Origin: Sanguinoderma infundibulare
Taxonomy: Eukaryota; Basidiomycota; Agaricomycetes; Polyporales; Polyporaceae
Direction: 5' to 3'
NCBI GenBank assembly: GCA_032821775.1
Contig: JAVLRN010000005.1
Location: forward strand, 1,674,001 to 1,738,000
DNA: 64,000 nucleotides
A program made the position numbers and the translations under genes. Under the pieces are notes generated by a model that was given only the letters and a program-made list of their open reading frames with translations, was not told the DNA's origin and made no database searches. The stretch's first letter is position 1, and each line of letters begins with the position of its first letter. Below, piece by piece: positions 23,601 to 36,597 of this stretch.

Positions 23601-24508
23601 CAACGCTGCCAAGCAGTCGATCAGCGACAGCCTTGTCGAGGTCCAAGAGGCGATTTCGTCATCGACTGGCGAGTTCACCCAGGAGGTGCAACGGATCATA
23701 CAGGGCTCGAATACCACGCTCACGCAAGGTACGTATACCTTCGCTTCTCCCCCCAGGGGCTGTATATTGAGCGGTACTCTTAGCGTTCGACCGTGAACAC
23801 CGTACAAAGCGAGCACGCATCGAGGCGACGGATGGTCTTGCCACGGAGGCGCAATCAGGCTACCGCTACATGCAACGCGGTATCGCATCAACGTCGCGGG
23901 CTATCGAGGGCTCAACAAATCGTATCATCTCGGAGACTTCTGGTATGGCGACTGCGGTCGATGGCCTCAACGTTACCGCAACCGCGACCATGGGCAACAT
24001 CCGTCGCGCAACGCAAAGCCTTGCGGAGGAGGGGACAAGAGAAGACAAGCCGACGGGCTTGACCCCTCGCAAGCGCAGCCGGCGAGCCGTAGATGACCTC
24101 CCGCCCACAGACAACAGGGACGTTCTCATCCGCCGCTTCAGGTCGAAGGGCGTGTCCTCCGTTGGCAGCGAAACCTTCCTCGCAGAACACCTACCATTAC
24201 CTGAGGGCGAGGAAGCCGGTTCGCCAGCGTTGGACGGTATGGTGGTCGACTCTCCCGTAGACGGGCGCGCTTCGGATGAAGAGAACCGTTTCGAGACCAC
24301 CCCCACGAATTCCCCGCCTCCCTTGGTCAACTCCCTAGCATCGTCGTCCTCTTCGTCCGCATCAGCGTCGACGACGGAGTCCATCCCCGTCACGTCAATA
24401 CCCGCGTTCAAGCAACCGTCGAAGCTTGGGACCCTCACTGAGCGGTCGACTAATGTGGGCGTACGTACACGGCCGCAGCGTACTCGGCGTACTGTTGCGC
24501 CGCGGTAA
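20676..24508 (+). CDS. Mitotic kinesin-5 (BimC/Eg5/Cut7 family)
   Basis: This is a homotetrameric bipolar motor that slides antiparallel spindle microtubules. After a 70-residue basic Ser/Pro-rich head, the motor domain shows [14 protein letters not shown]-loop [46 protein letters not shown] (the kinesin-5 variant with an N-rich L11 region) and [18 protein letters not shown]. Long coiled coils follow. Near the C-terminus is the BimC box ([11 protein letters not shown]), whose Thr is the Cdk1 site needed for spindle targeting. The end is basic ([14 protein letters not shown]), with acidic Ser-rich sequence before it. About 1,180 residues with around six introns; the first, 21179-21233, splits GKT-HTM. 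The start ATG at 20676 sits in a CCGCCATGG context; the in-frame ATG at 20565 falls within the promoter. Confidence 0.95.
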
Positions 24509-24885
24509 CACCGCGCACTTCAACTTACCTGTCTCCTGTAGCATTTCATGATGTCTTGGTTGTATGAGACTTTTCGTTCCGTTTAGATATACTTGTAACT
24601 TTATACCTACTTCCCGGCTTTTTATCTGCTATCCGCTGCCGCTTGCAATGTATACCATAGCGATACTGCAATCGGACGGTTATACTCGCGATCGTGCCCC
24701 AGTAACTGACTGCAATAAGTACTGCCAATGTGAGGCTGCGCAAGGAATGCTTACGTAATCCACAGCTGTGTGCCGTAGTCGCTGTGGCCATCGCGCGCCG
24801 AGCCGACAGTGCTCACAGCGTCCACCTCTTCTCACCTCGGTGTATATTCCTGTATTCCTCGTTTCTAGGGCCCACCACCTCCACC
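24509..24885. other. Kinesin-5 3' flank and VPS55 promoter
   Basis: These 377 bp between two plus-strand genes are A/T-richer on the left (about 24540-24720, presumably 3' UTR) and turn pyrimidine-rich just before the VPS55 start (CTCACCTCGG to CCACCTCCACC). I see no additional gene. Confidence 0.4.
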
Positions 24886-25469
24886 ATGGCCAATGCAGGC
24901 ATAAAGAGTTCGTCCTCCTACCTGTGGCACCGCCTCCGGACGTATTTTACTCAATCGCGGGTCGTAGCGGTCATCCTCCTCTCGTTCGTACTGGCAGTAG
25001 GCTTCCTACTCGTCATCCTCTCGTGCGCGTTGTGGGCGAACTGGCTTCCTCTCCTCGTCGGTGCGTGTCCTCTGTCCTGGTCTGCGACTAGATCTCGGCG
25101 TCTGACCGTCGTGACGTGCATATTCGCGCTTTCCAGCCCTGACATTCGTCCTCGCGCCACTCCCGAACGCAGTCTTTGCCCGCTGCGGGGCGGATGACTT
25201 CTCGACCGAGTACGATGGTTCGGGACCCGTTGATCTCGGTCGCTTCATCACCGCGACTGTCGTCGTAACAGGGTTCGCACTGCCGTTAGTGCTTGCGCAC
25301 TCGGAGGTCATCACGAAGGGAGCCTGCGCAATGTCTATTGCTGGTGGAGCGTACGTCATCCGCGTTCTACTCCATTTGTGCCCGTTTCTGACTTCACTAC
25401 AGTCTTGTATATGGCACTATCATGGCGTACAGCCAAACCTTCAAGCAAGGCGACTCGGACTACGATTAG
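24886..25469 (+). CDS. VPS55: Vps55/LEPROT-family endosomal membrane protein
   Basis: Vps55 forms a complex with Vps68 and helps late-endosome-to-vacuole trafficking. Exons are 24886-25060, 25137-25350 and 25403-25469 (456 nt, 151 residues). I see four hydrophobic helices. Family signatures include LTFVLAPLPNAVFARCG, DLGRFITATVVVTGFALPLV and LAHSEVITKGACAMSIAGG, then LVYGTIMAYSQTF and an acidic end DSDYD. Length is close to yeast Vps55 (about 140). The start is in a CCACCATGG context. It converges on TRS120, whose stop lies 178 bp away. Confidence 0.95.
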
Positions 25470-25647
25470 GGTATATACATCCCCATTGGAGGACGACAGG
25501 ACGGTTATTATGCTACACCTCGCCGAGGCCGCTGTACACTATCGTACTACTATCTATCCATCATGATATATCTGGACCCAGCATTTGGAGAGACACAGCA
25601 TGGGCGGTTCACAGATTAGAGGTGAGTCGCAGGTGCCTTTAGGTATG

Positions 25648-28600
25648 CTATGGTTCGACGTCTATACGCATCTTGCCATGCCCAACCAGGCTAGAGTCTT
25701 CCGGCCGACCGACAGTGTGCACTTCTGCCGAGAAGTTGAAGCGTCCACACGCAATGAATGCGATAGGGGTCTCGACATCATACGTCTCGCCCTTTGCCAG
25801 TCGCCCAACAGGAACATCGACGAGCTCGCCCTGGAAGACGATATGCTCCGCTGGCTCCAAGTTGAGATTGAGCGTCAGCACGAGTTCGGACGCTACGGAT
25901 ATAATTATTAACAGAGGTCAGACATGGAGAAAACGGGCAGACCCACGGGAAAGATTCGTGAGGGATGTCCGCAGGTAGACGAACTCGTTCGGCGGTGGCA
26001 AAAACTTCGTCCCTGTGGGATCCACTGGGACTGGCTGAGCGTTGCCCTCTTCGTCGTACCTGACGAGAGACAGCCGCACCCGGGCGGTCTCTACGCGAAG
26101 TGCCTCCAGCATTGGAAGAGTCATTCGCTGCTGCCGCAGCGACAGGTCTCCCGCCCTCGTACCGCCGTTCTTGTATCACGCTAGGTCAGAGGAGAGAACG
26201 TAGGGGATGATGGATAACAGGGGCTTACCTCACGCCACTTCCCATGCACGACCTTGAAGAGCTCTTCTCTGTACCAGAAGAGTTCGCGCTGTGACCGCTC
26301 TTCCTCGGCTGACAGCTTCGAGGATGAGACCACATATTGCCGGTCTGACAACATTGGTATCGGTCTTGACACATGCTCCTCCGACAGCGAGATCTTCCTG
26401 ATCGGCAACACGACGCGGGAGGTTGAACCCGGGGCCACGAGGGATGTGATACTCGCTGGCTCGACGCCTATGAGATCATAAGCAATGACTCTTTGAGAAA
26501 TACTAAGGACGACCGACCGTCTTGTTTGCGCTCGAAGGTCACTTCGAACGGCAAGCCGTATGTGTTCCGCACTTCGATGGAGAATATACACCAATCCGCG
26601 ACGTCCCCGACGTGTAGCAGCGCCTTCCGTGCCCTTGCGTCCACTAGGCCCTCGTCGCCGCCATGCGCGCTCGGAGGCAACGTTGTCGCCCCCGAGTAGG
26701 AAAGGATGTCCATAGCATCACACTCCAGCATGTGGTACACGGTGACCAACACGGGGTACGACAGCTGGCGGGTATGGAAGACCTTAGACGGCTCTGTGAG
26801 GGTCTCCTGTGGCCGCTTTACATACGCGTAGGATGCGTGGATTACCCCGTTTGTGCTACGACAGTCACGATGAGCACGGACACCGGAAAAGGAAGCAATC
26901 AGAGTACACTCACTAGCCAACCTTGCCAAAACAATTGACCGTGATGACCCTCTTCTGCCCAGGCCCAATCTCCTGCGGTTCTCGCGAGCTGTCCCAAGTG
27001 AACACTGGGCGATGAACGAGGTCGTACTCTGTCTCATAGGTATCGAAGACAGACATGTCCCCTTCCGCGAGTGCTTGTTGCGCAGGCGCAATGGTCGAAT
27101 CGTCAAACGTTAAATGGATCAGGTCGACAGGCAAAGACGACACGTTCTCCAGCGTGATACGGATACTAGACCTACACCAGTCTGTCTGTCAGCTACCCAT
27201 GGCTTGACGATCCACAAACGGACTTACATCTCGCCGTTGTACAACATGACCGCACCGTGCGTCAAAGACGTCCGTCGTATTCGGAGCAGTGGCTGCTCCA
27301 GGACGATCATGCACTCGACGAAGCGTATCGTTGGCTTGTTCGAAGCCGACGTCGACGCCGTGCTGCCCCTCTTGCTGGATGTTTCCCACGGCCGCGAAGC
27401 AAGACCTGAGTGTTTTGACCTCCCGGTCTCGCACTCGATGGCACTTCGTCTGCGCGATCGGCGCTCTTCCTCTTCCTCGGTCGATAGAGGCAAGATGAAC
27501 TCGCGCGACACGCCGCCAGGGGCTTGCACCACACATCCACGGATCACAAGCGTGCCAGCTTCTAATGCCTTTCCTGTGATCGTCACCGGGTGGTACGAAT
27601 TGGCAGGAACGACGACAGGTACCGCTTTCGACGAGAACGAGACCCCAGATGTGCTGTTGACCGCGGTAATATTAGTTAATATCGTTCGGTATGACCAAAC
27701 AGACACACAAACCTAAGCTGCACATGTTGTAAGTCGAGGTCGAACACATATGGGTTCCGTAGTGTCACAACCAAGTCAAAGGGCTCGTTCTGCACGAGAA
27801 CAGTTCTAGTCTGCATCCATAAGTTAGAATTAGCCATCCATCTCGGCGGTGCGAAGAGCACGTTACCTGGCCACCAACGGCCTTCCTCGGGTTGTACAAG
27901 AACGGGTCTTTCTTGCCACTGATGATCGCTCCAGGAGCGGCTGAGGCATGAGCCAAGATTGAGACAGGCTTCTCGATTGGTAGCCTCACGAGGGGTAGTC
28001 TGGCACATCAACTCAGCTAAGGTAATACTGTAAATAACCACGCACTTACGGTAATATCTCAATGCTGACGATGGGTTGACCAGACCAGTAATCAACAGCT
28101 CGTCGGTCTCCTCGCCGCTTCGCAGTCTGTAATGCTCTAGTCGCTGTACCGTACAACGAGTGCTGGTCGCGCGGATGCATAACCGGGTAAAGGAGTTTCA
28201 AAGCCGACAAGGAGAACTGGGCGACAGCAGGATAGTCTACATCAAAGTCAATACCGGCATCCTCGGAGTATACACATCGAAACACCAACCTGGAAGTGCT
28301 TCGGCGACACCGATAGCCTCTCGAACGATGTCAATCTGAAGTTCGGGCCAGCCAAACGGCTCCTGCAATGAGCGAGCCATCTCCTCGTCGCGTTCTCCGT
28401 CCTCGCTTTGGGATACTTGGCTACTCCGATCTGGCGCGTCGGTTTCAAGCAGTTTCACGGCCTCGAGATCGATGCCATGCACTCTGCAGACGTGTTTCAC
28501 GACGTGCAAGACGCTCTCGTTGCCTTCCGTCCGCTCGTTCTCCCGGATACCCACCGTACCCTGCGAGGTCGTAATGTTGAGCGAGCTGCGGTGTCCGAGG

Positions 28601-30447
28601 CCTGCGCTCAGGACGCGAGCGCTGCCGGTTCCGCTTTCGTCGCGTCCGCATACAACCATGTCCATTAGACACGCAAGCACTTCCCGCAGCACGTAAGCCT
28701 CCTTCCTCACATGGCCTAGAGCGCCGTACATCGCGGCGATGTATTCCAATATCCGTACTCGCGCTCGGGGGTCGAGATGAGCGAACCAAGGGCCATGCGC
28801 TTGCAAGATGGACGCCGAGATCTGCGCACGAGTGATACCGGTGATAGAGGTCAGTCGCTCCAGGTTTGCGTATGTATTCCGCGAACCGGTGTTTGTGACG
28901 GGGGAAGAGTTGTTGGAGAGGGTGGCCGGGAGGAAGAGAGAGGCGCCGGGCTGAAGCATGGCGGTGAAGGCAAGGGGACCCCAGCCCTTGGAAGACCAGA
29001 CGGAATAGAGGAGGGTGCCATGTCGTAGGACTGAAGAGCAATAAAGATAAGCAAGAAGAGAAAGGGTTGCTTCGGGTTCGGAGGTGGGTGAAGTCTTCTG
29101 GTAGAGACCGATCGCCTGGGTGAGCTTGTCCGCGAGGTCATTCCACGGATCTTTGTCACTAACACTCCCATTCTGTTTGGGCAAATGAGTGCTCGTTCGA
29201 AAACAAACAGTCATCGATCACACGGACAATACCATTGGTTGAAGACCACGCTTCGACTATTGGGACAATGGCAAGACCTTCCAAGGCCGCAGCATGCCAT
29301 GGTGCGTCCTGAGGAGACTTGAAGAGTACGATCGCTTCATTGTACCTGCAATTTGGATGAGCAGAGCATGTGAAGGTTAACTTGACCATGATACCCACCA
29401 TATGGTAGCTTCTTCCAATCGACCTGCCAACAGGAAGAAGTCGGCTAATACCTTGAACAACCGGCCAGGAGAGGAGGCAGCTCCAATCGCAGACAATCGT
29501 TTCTTATTTGATGATAAGACCGGCGTTGGAGGTAAACTAGAATGACGACTAGGAAGTAAGCTAGGACCCATGGTCGTAGCTCGCTTCAGACCGGATGGCG
29601 TTTTCGACCGCTGACCATTGAGATCGGGCTGGCTGTTGTGAGAAGGAAGGGGAGGTAGAGATTCGCGACGTGGATCGTCATCCAAGGCCCTTGGCATGTC
29701 CGAAGTTGGGGGAAGTGTGGGGAAGAGGGAAGCGTTGAGATACTCGTTTCCGAGAGGACTCTCCAGAGTTTGCATCTATTCATGAGGTTCAAGACCACGA
29801 GAGTTGAATTATACGCGGGGAATTACGAACCACAGTCGCAAGTTCGATGAGTACTCTGGAGCATAGATCGGCAACCAATGTACCAATGTAAGTGGCCTTG
29901 TGGCCCATTACGCTCGGGATGACCACCAGACCGGGGAAGCTGTCTCCAAGGTTGATGTTCGTGGTGCTATCGCTCTCCTCGAACACAAAGCAGCTGCTAG
30001 CGAGGGGAAACATTGAGCTTTGGGGGAAGACTTCGTGGATAACTGTCTGGTACTGAGCAAGGATAGTCGCGAGGGAATCGTTTGGGGCACATGATGCGAT
30101 GCCTACAACGGCAAGGGGGAAGTCAGAGGTGCGGAAAAGCGAGAGCGGTAGATGTGAGTCTGGGGGTGGGTGTGAAGGATAGCTCAGGTGGAGATGTCCG
30201 CTTGTAAGTTGGTCTTTAGGCATAAACCGAGCTGCGGGCCAAATGAGTTGGGGCAGCGGAGATGAGACCAGCTTCGACCTGACGTACACCGCTCGTCCTT
30301 GACATCGGTGGTCAAGTCACCTAACCGAATGGTGTCAATGTCCCTGATCTCCTGCACCCATCTCTCGAAGGTCGACCGGCGAATGTTCCCGACAGGTAAG
30401 AGAAGTATCCGGATCTGTGCAAGAGAGCCATAGGCAAATGATTCCAT
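25648..30447 (-). CDS. TRS120: TRAPPII subunit Trs120 (TRAPPC9 family)
   Basis: Trs120 is a large, TRAPPII-specific subunit of the guanine-nucleotide exchange complex that activates Golgi Rab GTPases. The N-terminus (start 30447) reads FAYGSLAQIRILLLPVGNI followed by FERWVQEIRDIDTIRLGDL, the typical Trs120/TRAPPC9 opening (ARIR.LLLPVG.I....F..W...I). About ten further exons carry a helical region (for example LFKVLADFFLLAGRLEEATI, and SASILQAHGPWFAHLDPRAR) and then Ig-like beta-rich segments that end the protein with LNLNLEPAEHIVFQGELVDV and GKMRIDVEP. Total size is roughly 1,300 residues, consistent with the family. Introns interrupt the gene about every 300-900 bp; I did not fix every boundary. 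It diverges from PIK1, which also works at the Golgi. Confidence 0.9.
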
Positions 30448-30694
30448 GCAGGATGAGCCGGGAAGTGCGCAAGGTGCAGGGGTGTTAAACGGGAGGGACG
30501 GCCGCGATGCTCCAGAGCAGTCCTAGGTCATAGAAAACGTAGCAGACGGTGAGAGTGAGGAGGGTTGGGCAGCTGTGGCCAGCCGGGGAACGGAGAGGAG
30601 GAGTGCAGGCGCTGGGCTGGTCGACGCTGAGAATGGCAAGCGTGTGGCCGACGTGTGCTGAGCCTGTCCAGCCCGTCCAAGGCCTCCTTTTTCC
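30448..30694. promoter_or_regulatory. Bidirectional promoter of TRS120 and PIK1
   Basis: 247 bp separate the two start codons, so both promoters must overlap. The side next to PIK1 is pyrimidine-rich on the plus strand (GGCCTCCTTTTTCC just before the ATG). I see no clear TATA box and no further gene. Confidence 0.45.
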
Positions 30695-33600
30695 ATGTCG
30701 CATGCTCTGCTTCTCCGCCTCTTTCTCTCTCCTTCCTTCTTCTCGGTACATGTTGCTCTCCAATACCTCAGGATCTACGCCGACAACATCGGGATCACTT
30801 ACTATTTAACGGGACGGCTAAGGGAGCTGGACACGCGGGAGTTGCGGGAAGTATGGGGCTTCGTATGGTGACTCTAGTCATCATCTTACTCGGGGCCATT
30901 CCAATTGACATCGAAGATACCCCAGTCATCTCCTTGTAACAAGGCCGACACAGTCCAAGGCCTTGGAGAGTTTCGTGGTCGAGGTCTGTCACAAGTCTAC
31001 CCATATTGCTATGTTGGTACGTCTTCGGCCCCACGACACGCTCAACTCCGACTAAGGATCGCAGACATTATGGTATATGCAAGCGTACCTCAAGGACCTC
31101 TCCATCCAACATTCCAACAATGCTTCATTCCTCATTTGCCAACGAATCCTTCACGAATGTCATGAAATCATCTTCGGAGACCTCCCGTCTGTGCCCTACT
31201 CGTCCTTGTGCCCCCCAACACACATAGGACCTTCACGCAAGAAAGTAAGGGCCCATGTGTCCCCCTCCTTGATCGGCATTGGCATGGTCTTGGCTGGTGT
31301 ACCCGGAATGCCCCAGCTCACAGAAATCATGGGCCCCGTTGCAATCGAGCAAGGCCGGGTCGACGAACTGGGTCAAGACATCAAGAGCATCGAGCGGAAT
31401 GAAGATGACAGAGCTATAGTACGAAGCATATCCGGGTCCTCAAACCTAGACAGTGTGGGCGACGCGGAGGACGACGATTCTGTGGACTCTCCAGCGCTGG
31501 ATCTAGAGCAACACTCCCGGGACCATACAGATGGTAGTTCATATTCGCAACCAGCTTCTGCTATTCCCAAAACATTGTCCCGAAGACAGACCGTTGGTGC
31601 GCAAACGAGTCCCGCTTTACCATTACATTTGCGCGAAGGACGAAAAACTAGGTTGTCGGAGGATCCGTTCGGACAAGAAGATCCTCCTCCCACTCGCGCT
31701 GCCACTACGCCATTCCAGTCGACACCATCTTTCCCATCCCGACACCCGTACAGGCCAAATAGTCTACCTACAGCAGACCTGTTGTTGCAAAAGTATGACT
31801 TCGCTTCACAGATGCACCTATTACGCGGTCACTACTGCCGATCGGAGGTGCGTTCAGACCCATCTCGTGTTACGAACAACGTATCCAATGTATTATTAGG
31901 TACAATTTATCCTTGCACTGGAGAATATCTGCAACAAACTTTTGGTTGTCCCCAAGCCTGCTCGCGTTAGTGCTCTTCGTGCAGAACTGACCGGGTTGAA
32001 CCACATGCTCCCTGCCGAAGTACATTCAAACGTTCCAACTGATATCGTGGTGCGAGACTAACGCAATGCGACCTTCAGATTTGTATGCCCATGTGGTGTT
32101 CTTCTTCGGACGGACCGCAACCATCGTCACACGACATCCCTGAACCTCATCATCGAATAGTGCGAATACCTCCTGGTGAAAGCGTTGTGCTCAACTCAGC
32201 AGAACGCGCACCCTACCTTCTCCTTATCGAGATTCTTCATTCTGACCTTGACTTCGATCCGGGGAAGCGCGGGAACAAGGAGATCTTGAAGAAGATTGTT
32301 GTGAAGGAAAACGAGTCAAAGGGGACATCCAAGGACCTCGTCAAGTTTGCTCGGAACGAGAAGTCCAAGTCACAGCCGGCCGTCGTTATACCCGACCATG
32401 TCAACGGATCAGAAGTCGCGCTCGGCCGCGAAAGCGACGATGTGGGAGAGAGCGAATCGATACCTCAGTCTGCCTCTTCCTCCTCTATCCTGTCTCCTTC
32501 GGAACCACCAGAGGACGAAGAGATAGACCTCGTAGAACAACTCTACGGGAGCGAGAGCTCGCTCAGAGCAAGCAACATCGACTTGTCCGACTCCATCGTG
32601 CTTCCTCCCGCGCCGAAGAACAAGGAGCTCGACATGGCCGCCTGGTCTCGCGCATCCTCTACCCCTGGCACACCCCGACACGACAAACATGACCCCTTCA
32701 CCCTACATACCCTGTCCCTCGGCCCCAGCTTATCTATACCTCCTGCCGCACGTCCCCTTCCTGCAAGCGACCCCAGCACTCCCGCACGACAACTATCACA
32801 AGGGCCTGGGCAACAGCGCGTCCTCTCCTTGGACGAGTACTCCGAGCGGATGCGGACAGCTGCAGTCATGCTTGCCCAGCTGAACGCGAACCTCGTCCCC
32901 TCCAGCGCACCCGGTTTGCCTAATCCACCCACCGACGGCTCCATCATTGGTGCTCCTCTACGTTGGCTTCCTGGCACGAGCTGGCTCACAGGCTCCACAA
33001 CCAACGGCAGTACCCAGCCGGCCACCCCCGGCGGAGCAACCACTGATGCGGTTCACACACCGATGCGCATGCGACTCCAGGCTTCCGAGGCGGCGGCGAT
33101 CCGAGACAGGATCATGGAGGAGATGCTGGCGCTGGAGGAGGAGCGGATGGCGCGCATGCGCGAGAACGGCGTCAACGACGGCTCGTTGCGCATCGCGCCC
33201 GCCAACGGGGACCTGAAGACGGCGGAGGACGAGGGCATCATCCGGCGAGAGCTCAGCAAGGCGGACCCGTCCGCGGTCGTGTTCAGCGAGTCGTGGGCGG
33301 CGAAGAAGGCGCGCGTCCGGCAGGCGTCGCCTTACGGCCATCTTGGTACGTTTCCATATTCCCCGCGCGACCTCTGGCCTGGGTGCTGACCTTGAGCTAT
33401 GTGGTTTAGCCAGCTGGGACTGCGTCTCTGTCATCGTCAAGACTGGCGGCGACTTGAGGCAGGAGCAGCTTGCGGTGCAGCTCATCCAGGAGTTCGAGAA
33501 GATCTGGAAGGAGGAGAACTGCCAGTGCTGGGTACGCTAGTAAGCACTTGCACTTTCCGGGGGATCTTGCAGCGCAATGACGTCTGACGTACTTGGCCGA

Positions 33601-34467
33601 ACACACAGCTTCCGGATCCTCATCACAGGCAACTCCTCCGGCCTCGTCGAGACCATCACCGACGCCGTCTCCATCCACTCCCTCAAGAAGGCCGAGTACG
33701 CCCGCCGCCTCGCCGACGGCCGCCCCGGGCTCGGGCTCGGGCACGTCACCCTCCTCGACCACTTCAAGGCCGCGTACGGCGACCCGTCCGCGGCCCGTTT
33801 CGTCCGCGCCCAGCGCAACTTCGCAAAGTCGCTCGCCGGCTACTCGCTCGTCACGCACCTCCTCCAGATCAAGGACCGCCACAACGGCAACATCCTCCTC
33901 GACCGCGACGGGCACCTCATCCACATCGACTTTGGCTTCATGCTCTCGAACTCGCCCGGCAACATCGGTTTCGAGGCCGCGCCGTTCAAGCTCCCGCTCG
34001 AGTACATCGAGGTCCTCGGCGGGCTCGACAGCCCCGCGTACCGCGAGTTCAGGAAGCTCTTCCGAGAGGGCTTCGAGGCGTGCAGGAAACACTGCGACCG
34101 CATAGTCAGTAAGTGCCGACGCGTCTCTTCGGCGTGGAAGAAGTGACGCTGAGCGTGTACTACAAATTACGCCTGCAGCTCTCGTGGAGCTGATGCAAAA
34201 GGACTCGACGCTCCCCTGTTTCGCCGCCTTCGGCGAGCAGACCGCATCCCAGCTCCGGGACCGCTTCCAGCAGGGTCTCACCCAGGCCGCCGTCGAGGAA
34301 CACGTCCAACGGCTGATCGACACGTCGCTCGGTTCCAATTGGACACGCCTGTACGACTCGGTACGTACCCATCCCCGCATATTTGCTCACACCGTGATAG
34401 ACCTTGGTTCTCATGTTATCAATGTTCCATTTCACAGTATCAATACTACTCGCAGTCCATCCTATGA
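30695..34467 (+). CDS. PIK1: Phosphatidylinositol 4-kinase Pik1
   Basis: Pik1 makes the Golgi and nuclear pool of PI4P, required for post-Golgi secretion. The N-terminal lipid-kinase-unique region starts MSHALLLRLFLSPSFFSVHV and runs into QYLRIYADNIGITYYL, parallel to the NIGIHYYL stretch of yeast Pik1. The first exon ends at a TG|GTGACT donor near 30866, resuming HLLVTRPTQSKALESFV and THIAMLTLWYMQAYLKDLS. A Ser/Pro-rich middle is followed by the catalytic domain: SVIVKTGGDLRQEQLA, GNSSGLVETITDAVSIHS, catalytic loop QIKDRHNGNILLD and HIDFGFML (Asp of the DFG). The last exon encodes YQYYSQSIL. All catalytic residues are present. About 1,040 residues. Near 33541 the donor CTA|GTAAGC gives WVRYFRILITG, whereas the upstream GTACGC donor would break frame. 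Confidence 0.93.
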
Positions 34468-34730
34468 GCTAACCTCTATTATTACCGGAGTCAATGTGTT
34501 ACATCACCGACCGGCCACAGCTCTTCCGTCAGACTTCATCGCTATAGGGCAAGGCGGGAAGCGACAACGGGTGCGGTAAACATTTTCCCATCGGAGCACA
34601 CCAGTCCATCCAGATGTCGCTGTTCCGTCGTATGCAAAGTCGGCATTCATGGGAGCAAGGACGGCAAATCATAAAAGCAAATAAATAGCGGTGTCGACTG
34701 GTGCACAATAACCCAGATGTTCAAGAGGTC

Positions 34731-36597
34731 TCAGAACAACGCGTCGTAGCGCTTCAGACAGCTGTACCACTCATAGTCTGTAGTAACCGCATTAATGGGT
34801 CAGCCGCTGGGCAAACTTCGCCATTGCAAGGGATAACGGCGAACACGCACCGAAGTTCTCCTTGGGATTGCACCAGCACTTGCCCTTCTTGTGCAGCTCA
34901 CCCTGAGGGCAATGCTGGAATGGATTGTGTCGGTACCCTGCGGGCGACAATCATCAGCATGTTGTCGATGATGGAGAGTGTCAGAGAAGGGTCACGGACC
35001 GATATCGTTGAAGAAGTGGATCTGTTCCTTCTTAGCAAACAGAGCCGCGCCTATGCTGTGTACCGGCGCATCTCCCCATCGCTGTCCGGGTGTAAACAAT
35101 CAGTTTCGCCGTGACTATGGACTGGCTATTTCTCACCTCGTAGTAGAAACCGCCCTTCTCATCGAGGAAGTCGAAGAACTTGGAGTACGCCTCTCCTCTC
35201 CAGAAGTCAAGGTCGCCAATCTCGAAGTTGCTCCAGACTGGCAGACATGAAAGAAGTTAGCACACGTTCAGCGCAGAGAATATGCGAAGACGCACAGTGA
35301 CAGTTGTTGTAGGTCTCGCCTCCGTCGTCGGAGATGAACCTCATGGCGTTATCAGGTTCAATGAGGCCGGGGTTGCCGTGGATGAACTCTACCGTCAAGT
35401 AATTAGGGACGTGCCGACAGAGGCGAGACAAGTAGACCTCACCCTTGACAGCATTCCAGAGCGTGGGGATGGTAGCAGGATACTCATAAAGCGAGACAGT
35501 GAAGCCTGTCCAGATGCAAACGATGAGCGGAACGTACCGACATGTTGATGGAGGAGAATCGTACCGTAAACCTTCTTCTGGTCTTGCATAAGAAGGAGAG
35601 GCTAAGGACGTATCGTTAGATGGTAAGGGGTTTGGCCCAAGACAAACACGTACATCGTAATGCAGATCACAGAAGAAGGTGACGTCAGGCCTAGAGATGG
35701 TTAGAAAGCAGGGCATCTAGGAGCTGAGCCTGCTCACTCGACACGCCAGTAGTACTTGTATTTGGAGAGGAGTTGATGTCTGTAGAAGAACTGCTCGCAA
35801 GTAAATTTCACAGATCCATGGCATTATCTACCGTTGGACTTACGCCCGAGTTGAACCGACACATGTTGCGGTATGGGACGCTTCCTGCAGAATGGTTATA
35901 ATTTAGTCTCTGCGGAGAAACGGTAGCTACACCACACTCGCCTCCGTAAATGACGTTGTGCTCGAGCATGTCCTTCCGAGCGGAAGTGGCCTTGTCCTCA
36001 TCAATCCATGACGGCTGAACCCAGTGGTCGTTGGGGATCAAACCGAACTCGATTTTGGCGTCGGTGAGTGCCGAGACACGCCTTGGGAGACACGTAAGCA
36101 GGATTCGAAGCTTACGAAAAGACGATGTACGTACTCCTTGAACTCGTTTGAGAAGGGCTGTTCGTTCAAGAAGACATAGGGATACTGGAACTCCTTGTTG
36201 AAGCGGTCCTCTTCGATGCTATTCAGCCGCAGCTCGGTTATCAGGGGTTAGCACACTCACCGACTTGCTTCATACTCGTGATAACACCATTGAGATCTCC
36301 ATTACGTGCGAGGAAGACGAAGGTAGCGTTTGCTTTCCGTGATTGGATTGGGGGCTTCTGCTCGAGGTAGCGGTCCTCCTCGACACCGTCCTGGTAAGGG
36401 GGATGTGGCTTCGAGCCGAACTGCTCGGAGATGTGGGAGAGAGATGTTGCGCGGCCATACTCCTCGTGGGAGAAGCTGAGGATGAAGTGCAAACTGATCT
36501 ACGTGTCGGTTGAGCACGGGGCGGGGGATACTGCGGGCTGACTGGGACTCACAATGATGACCAGCACCAATACCACATAACGCATAGGCGTCATCAT
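34731..36597 (-). CDS. Golgi alpha-1,2-mannosyltransferase of the KRE2/KTR/MNT1 family (GT15)
   Basis: GT15 enzymes use GDP-mannose to extend O- and N-linked mannans in the Golgi. This is a type II membrane protein: a short cytoplasmic MMTPMRY, an anchor formed across intron 1 ([17 protein letters not shown]), a stem, then the catalytic domain. Signatures include [82 protein letters not shown] continuing [24 protein letters not shown] sequence, and the Cys-rich end [20 protein letters not shown]. The conserved Glu in HFWSNFEI is the proposed nucleophile in Kre2. About 400 residues and at least eight introns. The TGA stop is at 34731-34733, in the small last exon encoding [14 protein letters not shown]. 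Which KTR subfamily it belongs to cannot be told by eye. Confidence 0.92.
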
